Shown here: positions 24,410 to 35,572 of the stretch, piece by piece | Layout of the letters: each line of letters opens with the position of its first letter | Position numbering within the stretch: position 1 is the first letter of the stretch | NCBI GenBank assembly: GCA_002803225.1 | Contig: NXFV01001232.1 | Span: forward strand, 1-63,585 | Origin: Gamarada debralockiae | Taxonomy: Eukaryota; Ascomycota; Leotiomycetes; Helotiales; Hyphodiscaceae | Direction of reading: 5' to 3' | Length of the DNA stretch: 63,585 nt | Notes under the pieces: model-generated | The model's input: only the letters and a program-made list of their open reading frames with translations | The model's database searches: none | What the model was told of the DNA's origin: nothing | Position numbers and translations under genes: made by a program

Positions 24410-24794
24410 GCCGAGATAACCTTCTGCCCTGCAAATTGAGACCCATGACGAATGTCGTTGGCGTATTTCCTTGCCTATTTCTCTTTCAAAAAGCCGATGG
24501 GGTTAGAAACTCCTACCCCTTCATCTTCTCGGCTCTATGCCCTATCATACGCGCCTTGGCTCCTACGAGCTGCTGCTAGCGTCGCTGTTGCTGCAAACGC
24601 AAGGGTCATCACTGTAACAAAAGTCAGCCAGTCTTCTAACTAGTCTTGATTGACGCAGACGCGAAATGAAAGAAGAGAGAAAAGGATCTGATAAGGACAT
24701 ACCAGTAGTACAGAAGCCGTTGATAAAGGCTCTTCATCATTGATTTCGTGATCTCACTTCCACTGTTCCACTGCTTGCATGTGCATTGGTGTTC

Positions 24795-25650
24795 ATTCGC
24801 AATCCGATCACTGCAATGAAGAAATCATGGTGGATGACTCACGAAGAGAAGAAACTCGTAATCGATTGCCCAAAGGAGGATAAGAGGGAGCCATCTGGGA
24901 AGTTGGGGCTTACAATCTTCGAGAGGGTCCTTTGGAGATGGAGATCTTTCTTAGATCATGTTGAGCTTCAAAACTTTTGTTAGAACTTTTGGACCTGAGC
25001 TGATTACTTTAGAATATCATGTTCTCATTCTACTACTTCACTTATCAAGCGCGTAAGTATTCCCAAGTGAATTCGAACTTCGGAAGCTTACCCTTTCCAG
25101 TAACGACGAGCACCATGGCTCCATGGCTGAAAGCGGAGAAAACGTACTCAGTCCCTCAAACAACAACCTGCCAACAGTCTACTCCGCCCCATCGTCCATA
25201 TGCTCGCATCCGGAGTCTACAATGACTGGTTAGGAACTCGAATGACATCCTTGATACTGATGGGTATTTGCAACTTTTGTCACCGAAGCCCATTCCCGTG
25301 GCATGGTTCATTCAAACTGGTGCCAAACACTTCGCCTTCTGGATCGCTGGGACAATTCAAGCTATGATTCCTGTCGTGGTTTCTTGGACACACGAAGTTT
25401 GTAGCAGGGATGCGGAAGAGAGAGCAATTGTTGTGGTAAGCTTAAATAGTATTGGTGGGAACGTGGTGGGATCAGGTATGTCTCTTTTACTTCTGATCGA
25501 GACCCGGAATGGTAATATCAAACAGGTCTTCGTCAAAACGGCTGATGCCCCTCTTTATACAAAGGTCATAGAGCAGGACTCGCGACTGCAATTGTCATGA
25601 CTGCATGGATACCTGTAGCGAACTTCTTCGACAGGCGAAAACAAAGGTAA
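24795..25650 (+). pseudogene. MFS transporter remnant (allantoate-permease-like)
   Basis: Blocks of a major facilitator transporter of the Dal5/anion:cation symporter type: SWWMTHEEKKLVID (central loop), REPSGKLGLTIFERVL, FAFWIAGTIQAMIPVVVSWTHEV, RDAEERAIVVVSLNSIGGNVV (about 25380-25470), then AGLATAIVMTAWIPVANFF in another frame. The N-terminal six helices are largely missing, and frames change at least three times. Confidence 0.6.
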
Positions 25651-25700
25651 CTTGCTTTCGAAGACCAGGTACTTGAGGTCAGAGTTCTGAACTACTATCG

Positions 25701-25910
25701 TTGTTGTTATGAGAACCCTAATACTGAGGTGCATATAGCGCTAGTCCAAAATAGGCTTCGTAAGCTTCAATTCAAAAATCTCTACCCTTTTGTACAGAGT
25801 TCAACCTTTCACATATATCTACAACTTGACTTCAGGTCCTCGGCCTTCCCCAGCTATTCGGTCTTCCCCAGATATCACCGTACTGTCTAGACCTTCTGGA
25901 CCTATCAACA
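25701..25910 (+). repeat. Dispersed repeat, copy 1
   Basis: 210 bp closely similar to 35062-35303 in the same orientation, starting at TTGTTGTTATGAG and ending at CCTATCAACA. Differences are scattered substitutions plus the absence of two of three 18-bp units. The flanks do not match. Confidence 0.85.
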
Positions 25911-26397
25911 ATCGTAACCTGGTGAAGATGGAGAAAGGTCAGCAAAGGGGCAAGTAGTGAAAACTTCAGGGCATTAAGTTTGATCCACTACTTCATTCAT
26001 ACCGAATAACAAATGCCACAACGAATGGCGTTTCAGCCTCGTCGCTTCATGCAACCTTCTTTTTGTCTCGCTTATTGGGCCTTCATTTGAGGAAGTAGCT
26101 ACACATCAGCTCATGCACGGCCAAGTGGCTGCCCAAACTCAAAAGTGGAAGCTTGGCCCACTTCTCTCCCACAGAAACTAATTTGCTCACCCGAGATAGT
26201 TTTCTGATAGCGACAAGTGCGAAAATCAATTAGGCGTATTCCGTCATAAGGCAGACTTCGTGCCCAGCCTTACGAGTTAAAGGCTGGGGGCCATGGATGA
26301 TGGCGGTCTGGACGCATCCTACATTTCCTCCTTCAATATTCTCAACACCCCAAACCTCGCGAGCGACCAAAGGCAGCCTTCACTTCTTGGCACTGTT

Positions 26398-27445
26398 GGC
26401 CAAAATATTTCGGCCTACACATCCAACCACTATCCGACAATTTCATATACCAACCGACCATTGCATTGCCACTTGCAAAGCAACTTCTAATACGATGTCC
26501 AGTCCTAGCATGCGTCTTCCCAATCAGTGGATATTTCAACTTCTTCCAAAGATTTCTCTTCTACGTCAATATGATCGTGGCCCTCATCGCGCTCAACGTT
26601 CCCATCCTGCGCGGCGTAGCGCAGATATGGCTAACGACATTCTGAGTTACTGCCCTCATGTTGGGGGCACAATTGTTACGACGAAGATGCCTATGATTTA
26701 TAACCTCGATCTACAGCCGGCCGTCAACGTCGTCCACACTGGGCTCTTGCCGAGTCTGCTGTGGTTTCGTTTCGCGCTGAGCCTGGCAGCCCGATAGACC
26801 ACTCGAAAACAAAGTTCAAAAACTGGGTGATTCAGAAGAAGGATTTTAGATTAGCCAGTGACTAGGATCTTGGTTCCCATGTACACGATCTGGGGACTCA
26901 TGAATGTGATACTCGCAAATGTGGTACAGGATTCCGCGGGTTTTGGCCAAAAGCTACAGCCGTCATTCTCTCCAACTCGACTTCGTACCTCCTCACAAAT
27001 CCATGCTTCCAAGGCTTATAGGACTGTGGCCTCCAGCACCAATCCGTACACTGGGATTAGGAATATAACCTCATAATGGATATACTATCCCCCGCCAGGC
27101 CCTGCGGCTGTGGATGCGCTGCTCGCCGTGCCGAAGCTCGATTTAATGATTCTGCATGTTGGGACTGTGTTGCTTTGCTTTATGATTATAGCTTTGAGTT
27201 TGAAACAGTTGACTTGGTTGCATAGATGGTTGTACAAGAGGCGGCTACCAAAACCAGTTATGCCACACTCCGCCCTCATTTTCGCCACCGCTATCACACT
27301 CTACATAGTCATAGTCTACGAAACAAACTTCCAACGTAACCACCCCCCAGAAAACGAGGCTTATACTGAAGTCGGGCAATGGGGACCGTACGTTACTGCC
27401 TTTCTGGTGCTTGTCGCGACATTAGTTGCGAAGTTCAAGGGATAG
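26398..27445 (+). pseudogene. Integral membrane protein remnant
   Basis: Hydrophobic blocks in several frames: NFIYQPTIALPLAKQLLI, GYFNFFQRFLFYVNMIVAL, IALNVPILRGVAQIWLTTF (26460-26640), VTALMLGAQLL, YTIWGLMNVILANVVQDS (about 26880), and DLMILHVGTVLLCFMIIAL with a last helix in YVTAFLVLVATLVAKFKG, ending at a TAG at 27443-27445. A TGA at 26643-26645 sits between two helices where the frame otherwise continues. I do not recognise the family; it resembles fungal multi-helix proteins of unknown function. Confidence 0.45.
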
Positions 27446-29401
27446 GATTTTGATGAAGCTGGGGAGTAATAGTAGTTTCAAGTGGTTGCTGAATGGTGAT
27501 GTGACTAAAGGTGTGGAGATGAGGGAAGGCCAAGGTGAAGGAGCGGGTGGTCGGGGAAGAGAGAGCCAGGAGAGATTGACGAGGCGCGAGACTGGGATTC
27601 CGTATCCGGAATTGGGTTGGGGAGAACAGCCTATGGAGATAGAGATGGGGGTAAGGAAGTTTCTGAAGCCTCTTGCTGTTTGGTTTTTGGTTGTACAAAT
27701 TCCGCTTTGATGCAATACCGAACAGTTGTGGACCCTGCTCAATTCCCACAGAATCTAACACCAACGAGTATTGTGACAAGGGAAAGTTAGGTTTCGTGGG
27801 CTCATTGGTTCTTTGTGGAACGCTATCCAAGGAAGTGCCATTCAGTCGGACCTACTTGGCGACCGATTTCCTGACTACGGGAGCAGTGAAAGACTATCTG
27901 ACATGATCCGACAGGATGGTCCAATCTTGATGGCGGCCCGTACTTTGATAATTTCGGGACGGAAATGATCACGATTCTAGATGCGACGCTTGACAAGTCA
28001 CTCCAGTGGCGGGAGAAACGAGTCACATGCCAAAAGGCAACACTCTTAGTGATGTGATAAGGGCAGTGGCTATTGCGGGAAAGGTTGCACGCATGAATTG
28101 AAGCGAAGGTTGACGAAGGAGACGGAAAGACGTCGCTACCAGAGCAGCTCCCCACTCGTGAGACTGTTTGTCACGTGGACAAGTCGGATGCTATCGAGAA
28201 TGGGTTTATGTTCTTCCCAGTCATATATGGTTGAGCAGCAAATCCTTCAAACGATTGCTGAATGCTAATTTACGTATCTTTGAAAAATCTTCTCTCTAAG
28301 TCCGAAATAAAAAGAACCATTCGTTTCATCCCATACTCCCATCTCCAAACATCGCGCTGCGATTGGCTGTACTCTGGGCCGGTTTGCGTAAGGATGGTCC
28401 GTGTCGTCGGCAAGCCGAACAGTTGCCCCTGAGCAAACCGCCAACAAGGGACCGGACTGTTTAACCTACTGTACGTGACTAAGACTTTGGATGATATGTT
28501 TGGACGACTGTCACCTTCCTAAAGTTTTTAAAGCGCCGCATTGTGCTTGTCACACCAACAAATGGTACCTTTTCAAGGGTCAAGTGCCGGAATCCTTCTC
28601 TACAACGTTGCAGCCAATGGGATGATCATCGCGATGCCTTTTTCATCACCTCCGGTAGCCCCGTAAGCTGAAACAGCCTCGACCAGCGCTGCTGAAAGCG
28701 GTAAAAATGCACCGCGGCAGAATTTTGGAAGCCAAAGAACAATTCCTCCTTTCTATCAGTAATTTTCCATCACAATCGGCTTTCAAGTCCAATTAATTCG
28801 AATTATTTTTGTCAGGAATTGCAGAAGCTACGATGATTGAGGGGCATTGGCAGAAATAGGCGGTGAAATGCATGACAAGCTTTTATCCAGGGGCGATTCA
28901 GCGGCCCCGCCTCGGCAGACTGATTTTGACGCCCCTTTTTAACATTAACTCAACGCTGCTTTGACTTACTTGAACATGGAATGTGAGCTGACGACTACCC
29001 AAGTAGCACAAGCCGGGGCCCATAACGCCGTCCAACACAGTGCAGCGGCATGGAAATCAACTCACCGCCTTACAGGGGCACTGACCAATAGCCGCCACCA
29101 CCTGAACTCTGAATCAATGCCCTAATCGTACCTGCGCAAGTGCCTGGGCTCCCCGGGCAAACCCATACCCACTCAAGCAGGCGCAGCAAATAGGAATGTG
29201 GACTTCCTTGACTCGAGATCTCACTCAGGGGCTTGGAGAACGGATGAACGCCAAATGGGGATCCAGGTCCTGGCATAGGAATGTGGCGCATGGCGAAGGG
29301 GGGAAATATAAGATATAAGATGTCCAACATGCGCTCAAGTTGGATCTTCAAGTCAGCGACTTTCACACTCCTTTGCCGGTCCCTCATTTTCAAACGACAA
29401 A
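27446..29401. other. 2-kb region without a recognised gene
   Basis: No convincing coding signal on either strand. The right end carries the presumed promoter of the LysM gene. Confidence 0.4.
29304..29319 (+). promoter_or_regulatory. TATA-like element of the LysM gene
   Basis: AAATATAAGATATAAG lies about 85-98 bp upstream of the ATG at 29402, a plausible core-promoter position. Consensus match only. Confidence 0.35.
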
Positions 29402-30822
29402 ATGTTGTCCATTCGTTTGGTATGTATTGCTCCTCTCATTGAGCGAGAAGATGATCTCTGACAGAATTAGCTTTTGGCCGCAGGCGGTCTTCCCACACTC
29501 ATTTCGGGACTTCCAGTCCCATCCTTTCTCTCTGGCATTGTTGAGACAGTCAAACACAGTCATTTCTTAGAGAGACGCGAAAGCGCAACTTCATACGCAG
29601 TCTTTGGTGGCAACGGAGAAACTTCCGATGGCTGGCCGGCGATAAGCGACTGGGTCTCGGACTTTGATACCATGTGAGCAGCACACTACTTCATGCCCAT
29701 CAATCCCACAGCTAACATATCTTTTCAAGGTTCGAGGCAAACAAGGGAGTTATGTCGAGCTCTTGCACACAATGGGGTGTCGCAGACAACACAGATGATG
29801 AAATCGCAGAAATGTCCACCAGCATCAAATCAGTCGCCAGCTCAACCGGTGTCGATCCTCGATTCATCCTCGCTATCATCATGCAAGAAAGCAACGGTTG
29901 CGTTCGTGCACCCACCACAAACTACGGCGTCCGAAATCCTGGTCTTATGCAATCACACACCGGAGCAGGAACTTGCAACGACGCCACTGTCTCCAACCCA
30001 TGCCCATCTAGCGAAATCACCCAAATGATCACGGATGGCACAGCTGGCACCTCAAGCGGAGATGGATTGAAGCAATGTCTCGCTGGGAGCGGTGCTACTG
30101 ATGTTAGCATGTACTACAAGGCAGCACGGATCTACAACTCGGGCTCGATCGCCGCAGGTGGAAACTTGGGCGCCGGTATTGCGACTCACTGCTACGCTTC
30201 CGATGTTGCCAACCGCCTTATTGGCTGGTCTTCTGGACCTAGCTCTTGCCAGTCGGGTACCGTTGGGGATCTCACTACCAGCGATTCCTTTGCTTCCGGC
30301 TCTTCTGGATCGTCTGGTTCCTCAAGTGCCGCCCAGGCCGCTACCACTACCTCCAAGACTGCTCCAGCACCGACAACAAGCGCTGAGCCTAAAGCTTCTA
30401 CGCCAGCTGCTTCTTCCATTCCAGGAGGAGCATTCATCCAAACCGCTACCTCGGCCGCACCTGAGCCAACTACCACCCAGGCTAGCACACCAACATCTGA
30501 ACCCGCTCCTGCTGCCACGACAGCGACTGTCGAGCCCGTTCTAGCTACGACAACTGCTGCCCCCCAACCAGCCACAACAACCGCTGCCTCTACTCCTGCT
30601 GCATCAAGCAGCGCCTCCACCGCCCCATCTTCATCCGCCCCAACTTATCCCGGCGCGACAACTGGTTGCCAGGAATGGGACACAGTCCAAGCTGGCGATT
30701 ACTGTGATCTTGTCGATCAGAAATTTGGTATCTCCTTGGCTCAACTAGTTAGCTGGAATAGTGGGTTAGATTACGCTTGCAGTAATCTGTGGCTTGGATA
30801 CCAATACTGCGTCAAGGCGTAG
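29402..30822 (+). CDS. Secreted lytic-transglycosylase-like protein with C-terminal LysM
   Basis: Three exons, 29402-29419 (six codons), 29471-29673 and 29730-30822; introns are 50 and 56 nt. The product is 437 residues. A signal peptide spans exons 1-2 (MLSIRLLLAAGGLPTLISG). Residues about 75-240 form a lysozyme/transglycosylase-like domain with the candidate catalytic Glu in IIMQESNGCVR, a downstream GLMQSHTG, and paired cysteines. A Thr/Ala/Pro/Ser-rich linker (about 255-380) is probably O-glycosylated. The C-terminus is one LysM domain (WDTVQAGDYCDLVDQKFG, then LVSWNSGLDYACSNLWLGY) that should bind chitin or peptidoglycan. It likely acts in the apoplast or on bacterial walls; the role is inference. 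Exon boundaries keep frame exactly. Confidence 0.88.
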
Positions 30823-31111
30823 TACGGTGGTTCTCGAACCAAGCTCGTCTTTTGGGCTGGCGGTAGGACAATTCGTGTATATATTTTAAATCAAAAATAC
30901 CAATGAATGGAAGTATATATCCTGACATAACTTAACCTCGAATATTGTTTGCCATGCAAAATACTTGTGCTATGGCAAGGCCAGTGCCACGCCAGACTGT
31001 AAAGTACGACGTTCCTTTGACCACATAGGAGCCTGGTCTATTACATTTCCATCGGGCTTAAATCCAGAACAAATTTGCCAGACGTCTGAGATAGTGAGCG
31101 TATGTCCCGTT

Positions 31112-32239
31112 TTAAGAGATGCCTAGAAGTATTCGTACCTTTCCCGCTTTGAATTCATTCGCTATCCCATCTAGATCACTCAGTTTCATCATCTGAACAC
31201 GAGGAACCACTTCTCCTCTGCTGACAAACTTCAGAGCTTCCAACATATCGCCACGTGTGCCAACAATGGAGCCAATTATCTTAATTCCCATATCGATGAA
31301 TTGAATTGGATGGAACTGGACAAGACCTGTCGGCGGAGGTATACCAACACAAACTAGCGTTGCAAAGGGACCAAGCACCTCCAAACTGGCCTGGTACGCT
31401 GCCGCCGAACCTGCAACGACGATTGCTGCGCTTGCTCCATAGCCATCAGTCGTTTCGTCCACCACTCCTTTCAAGTTCTGCGTCACAGAATTCACATAAA
31501 CCTCCGCACCAAGCTCCGTACAGAAAGAACGTTTATCCTCTCCCACATCACTGGCTATGATGCGAAACCCCATAGCCTTCGCATACTGGATGCAAAGCGC
31601 ACCAACTCCACCTCCAGCACCAGAAACAACGATCCATTGCCCCGGTGTCGCCCCACAAATTTTCAACGCCTTATATGCAGTTACGCCACCACACAGAATA
31701 GGAGCCACTTCCTCATCCATGAGCGTCTCAGGAATCGGCATGAGATAGCGGTAGGGAACAATAGTATATTCCGCAAAAGTTCCATCGACTGCACGTCCTG
31801 AATGAACCTGCTTCAGGCATCTCGTCTCCCCCATTTCGGCCATACACATATGGCAAGTACCGCACACATCGCGGATCCATCCAACGCCTACTCGCAATCC
31901 GAGCGGTACTTGAGCTGCTGTGAGCCCTGAGCCGATCTTGACTACCCGGCCGACACCTTCGTGACCGAGTATTCTGCGCTGGGGAGCGATTTTGCCTTCT
32001 GCTAGGGCAATGTCTGTTCCGCAGACTCCTGACACTGAGAGTTTGACGAGAATATCTGTAGGACCGAGCTCTGGAACTGGCAATGTTTCAATCTCGAAGT
32101 TGAATTTGCCATCTTTGTGCTGCTGTAGAGTCAGTAAGCTGTTTGCAAAAAAAAAAAAAAAAATATGGGCAGGATATACTTTTGTCACTGCTGCATAGTG
32201 CATATCCGGTATGCGGTCGGAATTCATAGTTCGAGCCAT
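31112..32239 (-). CDS. Zinc-dependent alcohol dehydrogenase (ADH family)
   Basis: Two exons, 32239-32180 and 32122-31112, 356 residues. The 57-nt intron (32123-32179, GTATAT...CTACAG) is a multiple of three without a stop, so the genomic frame reads through it and would add a spurious hydrophobic stretch. Catalytic zinc ligands: CGTDIALAEG (Cys) and GHEGVG (His-Glu). The structural zinc site is CGTCHMCMAEMGETRC (four Cys). The NAD(P)-binding motif is GAGGGVGALC. Length fits fungal medium-chain ADH1-like cytosolic enzymes that interconvert alcohols and aldehydes. Substrate preference is not readable. Confidence 0.92.
   Translation of the reverse strand: MARTMNSDRIPDMHYAAVTKVYPAHIFFFFFANSLLTLQQHKDGKFNFEIETLPVPELGPTDILVKLSVSGVCGTDIALAEGKIAPQRRILGHEGVGRVVKIGSGLTAAQVPLGLRVGVGWIRDVCGTCHMCMAEMGETRCLKQVHSGRAVDGTFAEYTIVPYRYLMPIPETLMDEEVAPILCGGVTAYKALKICGATPGQWIVVSGAGGGVGALCIQYAKAMGFRIIASDVGEDKRSFCTELGAEVYVNSVTQNLKGVVDETTDGYGASAAIVVAGSAAAYQASLEVLGPFATLVCVGIPPPTGLVQFHPIQFIDMGIKIIGSIVGTRGDMLEALKFVSRGEVVPRVQMMKLSDLDGIANEFKAGKVRILLGIS
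32147..32163 (+). repeat. A17 homopolymer inside the ADH intron
   Basis: 17 consecutive A on the plus strand are T17 on the coding strand, forming the pyrimidine tract of the ADH intron. Length is prone to sequencing error. Confidence 0.9.
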
Positions 32240-33582
32240 TGATATGATTGTTAGTTTCGTTTCTCTCAGAGACTAGCCTGAGGGAGTTTTTGAGAAGAGA
32301 TGGTAAGCTTCCAAAGGAACGTTAATGTTTTTGGGTAAATTGTGACGCAGTTTGGGAAGGTGGAATTATCCCTCTTTGGCAAAGGTCCTGCAATGCACTC
32401 CGCTTGTAAGGCAAGGCTAAAATGCTTACTCGGCAAATTGGAATGGCAGTTGTGTGGAAAACAATCTCAATTCGAAGAATTCACGAATACGTATGGTACA
32501 TCGGAGTGTGCCGTCGGAAATCATCCACCTCGTTAGAGCTAGTGGGGGAATCCCGAAGACGAACAGGGTACTTCTTCGTACTCGGTAAGACGGGGGTACA
32601 AGTAACCAAAAATCAGCCCCTGTTTTCAGATCTCCAAACTTGTATTTAAAATGTTGAGCGAAAACTTGGAGAGACTGGGGCTAGCAGTATGTCTCTAGAG
32701 GAGGTACTTATGAATGACATGAGTTAAAGTTTGGTGTTTAGTAAACCACCACCACCTGGGCGTACACCGGACAACTTTGCTTCTCGATGGGTCTCTAATA
32801 AGTAGTAAAATTCAGATGGCATTCCTGTACACCGCACTGAGGGGGCTCTAGCTCCCGCCCCACTATACTTCTGCCGTGGAAGCTTTGAAACCTTCCTGGT
32901 AACCTGGTTCTACCTTCATATATTGATTGACCTTACGACGCACTTCAACGTATCTCCTTAGTGATAGAGTCTCCGTGACACTGCTTCACCACAGTACCCA
33001 AAGGGGCAAACCAAGAGTGAAATCAACGCCGTGAGCTGCATTTCGATCCAAATATCTGACGATGAATTCTTCGTTTTGTTCAGCCTGCAGCGCATCATTC
33101 CGGCGCGCAGAGCAACTCAAAGGACATCATGCATCTCCTAAGTCTCCAGTCATTGATGAGAAGTATAACATTTAAAGTGTACTTTGACTTCCCCCATTGG
33201 AACAGACTCATCATTGAGGCCATTCAAAAGCCACTTTTGTGAGTCTTTGTTCAAATGACTGTGGGTCGTCGGCATGCAGGTTGAAGCCCAAGCATTTATT
33301 CCTATTCCCTTATCCGTTCTGCGAACGGCAGTTTTGATAGTATTTCCGTGTAGTGACGTTCTACAAAAGAAACTCAAAAGTTGCTTTAATCGCATTGAGC
33401 AAGATGCAGCGATGCCTGGCCGTCTCGCAGTAGGGTAGAAAGTGACAGCCTGTGGTCAGTGTGCACAGTCGAAGAAAGCCTGCAATAGAAAGATCTTTTG
33501 CTCATTTTTGTGTTGGGAGACAGCAGAGTTGCACATATAGCCGGCCATCTTCGTCCTCGAAGCGGCCGCACCGGAGGATCTC
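32240..33582. other. Intergenic, nothing recognised
   Basis: ADH promoter side; no coding signal seen apart from short unrelated ORFs. Confidence 0.4.
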
Positions 33583-35572
33583 AGATCTCACTCGCCCCAA
33601 ACCCTTCTGACAATAACGATCATGGTTCTGACTTCAATTACAACTTCCTTAGCAACGTGAATCATGGCAAGAGCGTTATCTTTCCCGAATTCGAAAAGAC
33701 GGCAAACTTTTAGACAGGAACTGGAGCATTCAACTTACCTCCAACCAGATCCAGCATCAAAATATATAGACCAACTCATGTTTTGATCCCTTCAACCCGA
33801 CGAATTTACATAGGCTTTTCAAGGAAGCAGCCCGTTCCAACAACCATTTGACTTTCTTTTGAACTTTACACGCGCATCAGGCTCACGTGCTGTCTTCAAC
33901 TACAAGCGCAAACGCTACCATACAGCGTAGGAATTATCCCAAGAGTCGGCAGAGTCCAACATAGACAACTTCGATTCTGCTTCAAACGATATATTCCCTC
34001 AAACAACCTTGCAATCTCAAAGCCGTCATAAAACAATCAGGAGAACGCCAGAATGAGTCTGGTGACCTTTATGAGCATTTTCCGTCTCAAATAGGATATC
34101 TTGAGAGTAAAGACATCTTTTGAAACTTATAAAACTTCGCTTAACTCTCTCTACCTTCATGGTCGAGCAACTGCTGACTCCGAAATCTTCAAAGTGATAG
34201 GGGCTTGCATGTCCCCAATCCCTGAGGATGTATCCCTGGGAAAAGAGTGGTTAGAGTTCACGGAAGAACTTGTTTTCTCTTTGCTCCATTCCATCAGCGG
34301 TGGTTATTGAACGAGATGTTTCGGAAACCGGCCTTCTGCCCTACTAATCTTACAAGCAGCATACTTTCCCTATCTTCTATTGAATTAGGAAAGTAGCGAT
34401 ACAATGAAATGGCGTATAAGGCATCGCCGCTTTCTGCTATAGTGTCGGAAAGTAACTTCTGCTCCATTAGAAGATATGTACCTTTTAATATTATCTGCTC
34501 GCTCTAGGGAGCTCGAGAAATTGGGTTGTCGAGCGCCAACCATTTCCCTAATGCTCATGTGAGAGCGTATGATTTTGACTGGTATGCCTTTATTCAGCGC
34601 GAAGAAAGTATAAGGTATGGACTATATCGAACGAGACCCGGATGGTCGAGTCGTTTTGCTAACAAATGATCAGGAAATTTACATAGGTGTTCTTACTAGA
34701 CACGGCGTTTGTGATCTTCAATAATATACCCCAGGATGGTGTTCCATGATATGGACTTGGAAATGACGACTTACGAGTATTGCTTTCAGGCAGAGAATGC
34801 AACAGACTGTTACAAACACCGGCACAATTATGTCTCTAATTATGACGCCTTTGCTTCTGGCCGAGGCAATTTCTCTATTAGCGCAAGAGAACTATGAGGA
34901 ACACTCCTTAGATTTCTGAACACGGGTGTCCTAAATCTCTTCACACTCGTTGGAGGCAAGCACTTCCCGTAGTTCTCGACGTATTGAATTCAATCTGATC
35001 TTCCGTACAGAACTCCATACTCTGCTATTCCAGCAGAAAAGCTTATTCACTTGCCTGCCACTTGTTGTTATGAGGACCCAAAATACTGAGGTGCATATAG
35101 CGCTAGTCCAAAATAGGCTTCGAAAGCTTCAATTCAAAATCTCTGCCCATTTCTACAGAGTTCAACCCTTCGCATATATCTACAGCTTGACATCAGGTCC
35201 TCGGCCCCAGCTCCTCGGACTTCCCCAGCTCTTCGGCCTTCTCCAGCTCTTCGGTCTTCCCCAGATATCACCGTACTCTCTAGACCTTCTGGACCTATCA
35301 ACACCACTCACTCTACTTCTGGTGAGAAACGCATTTACCAGGTGGCAATCAGCCTGCGCAACGACAACAGGCGTTGAAGAGATGGAAGCATGCGAATCTT
35401 GGAAGGAAACGGGATTCATTGGACAAACCCAAGAGTTCGCCAGGCTTTCCTTTGCAAGGCTTGACACACTTGACTCGCCGGCGCCAGCAGTGCCCAACAC
35501 CTTTGGAAGGAATTCCAAAACTGCAACTGGGAGGCTAGACGATACCGGCATGGGCTTAAAGACAGACCTCAT
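33583..35572 (+). pseudogene. Fungal C2H2-class transcription factor remnant
   Basis: Blocks of a fungal-specific transcription factor regulatory domain, as in C2H2 regulators. FDFLFNFTRASGLVSSFNYKR (33837-33915) is followed by QAAYFPYLLLN-stop-ESSDTMKWRIRHRRF (about 34355-34425), YDFDWYAFIQREESIR (34569-34614), an intron-like GTATGG...GCTAAC...CAG, then VFLLDTAFVIFNNIP, MVFHDMDLEMTTYEYCFQ (34735-34790), FLNTGVLNLFTLV and, past the repeat, NAFTRWQSACATT and ETGFIGQTQEFARLSFARLD. TAG codons at 34386-34388 and 34684-34686 stand where Trp is expected. A lost C before the ARG-MVFH block shifts frame. The zinc fingers are not found upstream. Confidence 0.6.
35062..35303 (+). repeat. Dispersed repeat, copy 2 (with 18-bp tandem units)
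   Basis: 242 bp matching 25701-25910. Contains about three imperfect 18-bp units of CAGCTCTTCGGTCTTCCC type at about 35208-35265. Lies inside the transcription factor remnant and is open in that frame. Confidence 0.85.

Noticed and set aside
30192..30620. 142-codon antisense ORF opposite the LysM gene
   Set aside because: It mirrors the Thr/Ala/Pro-rich linker of the sense gene. Low-complexity GC-rich coding gives long antisense frames; no independent motif.
32123..32179. Phe-rich hydrophobic insert as a membrane anchor of the ADH
   Set aside because: Bounded by a GTATAT donor and CTACAG acceptor with a pyrimidine tract; other ADHs of the family lack it.
35208..35265. CRISPR-like or spaced repeats
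   Set aside because: Units are directly adjacent without spacers; eukaryotic context.
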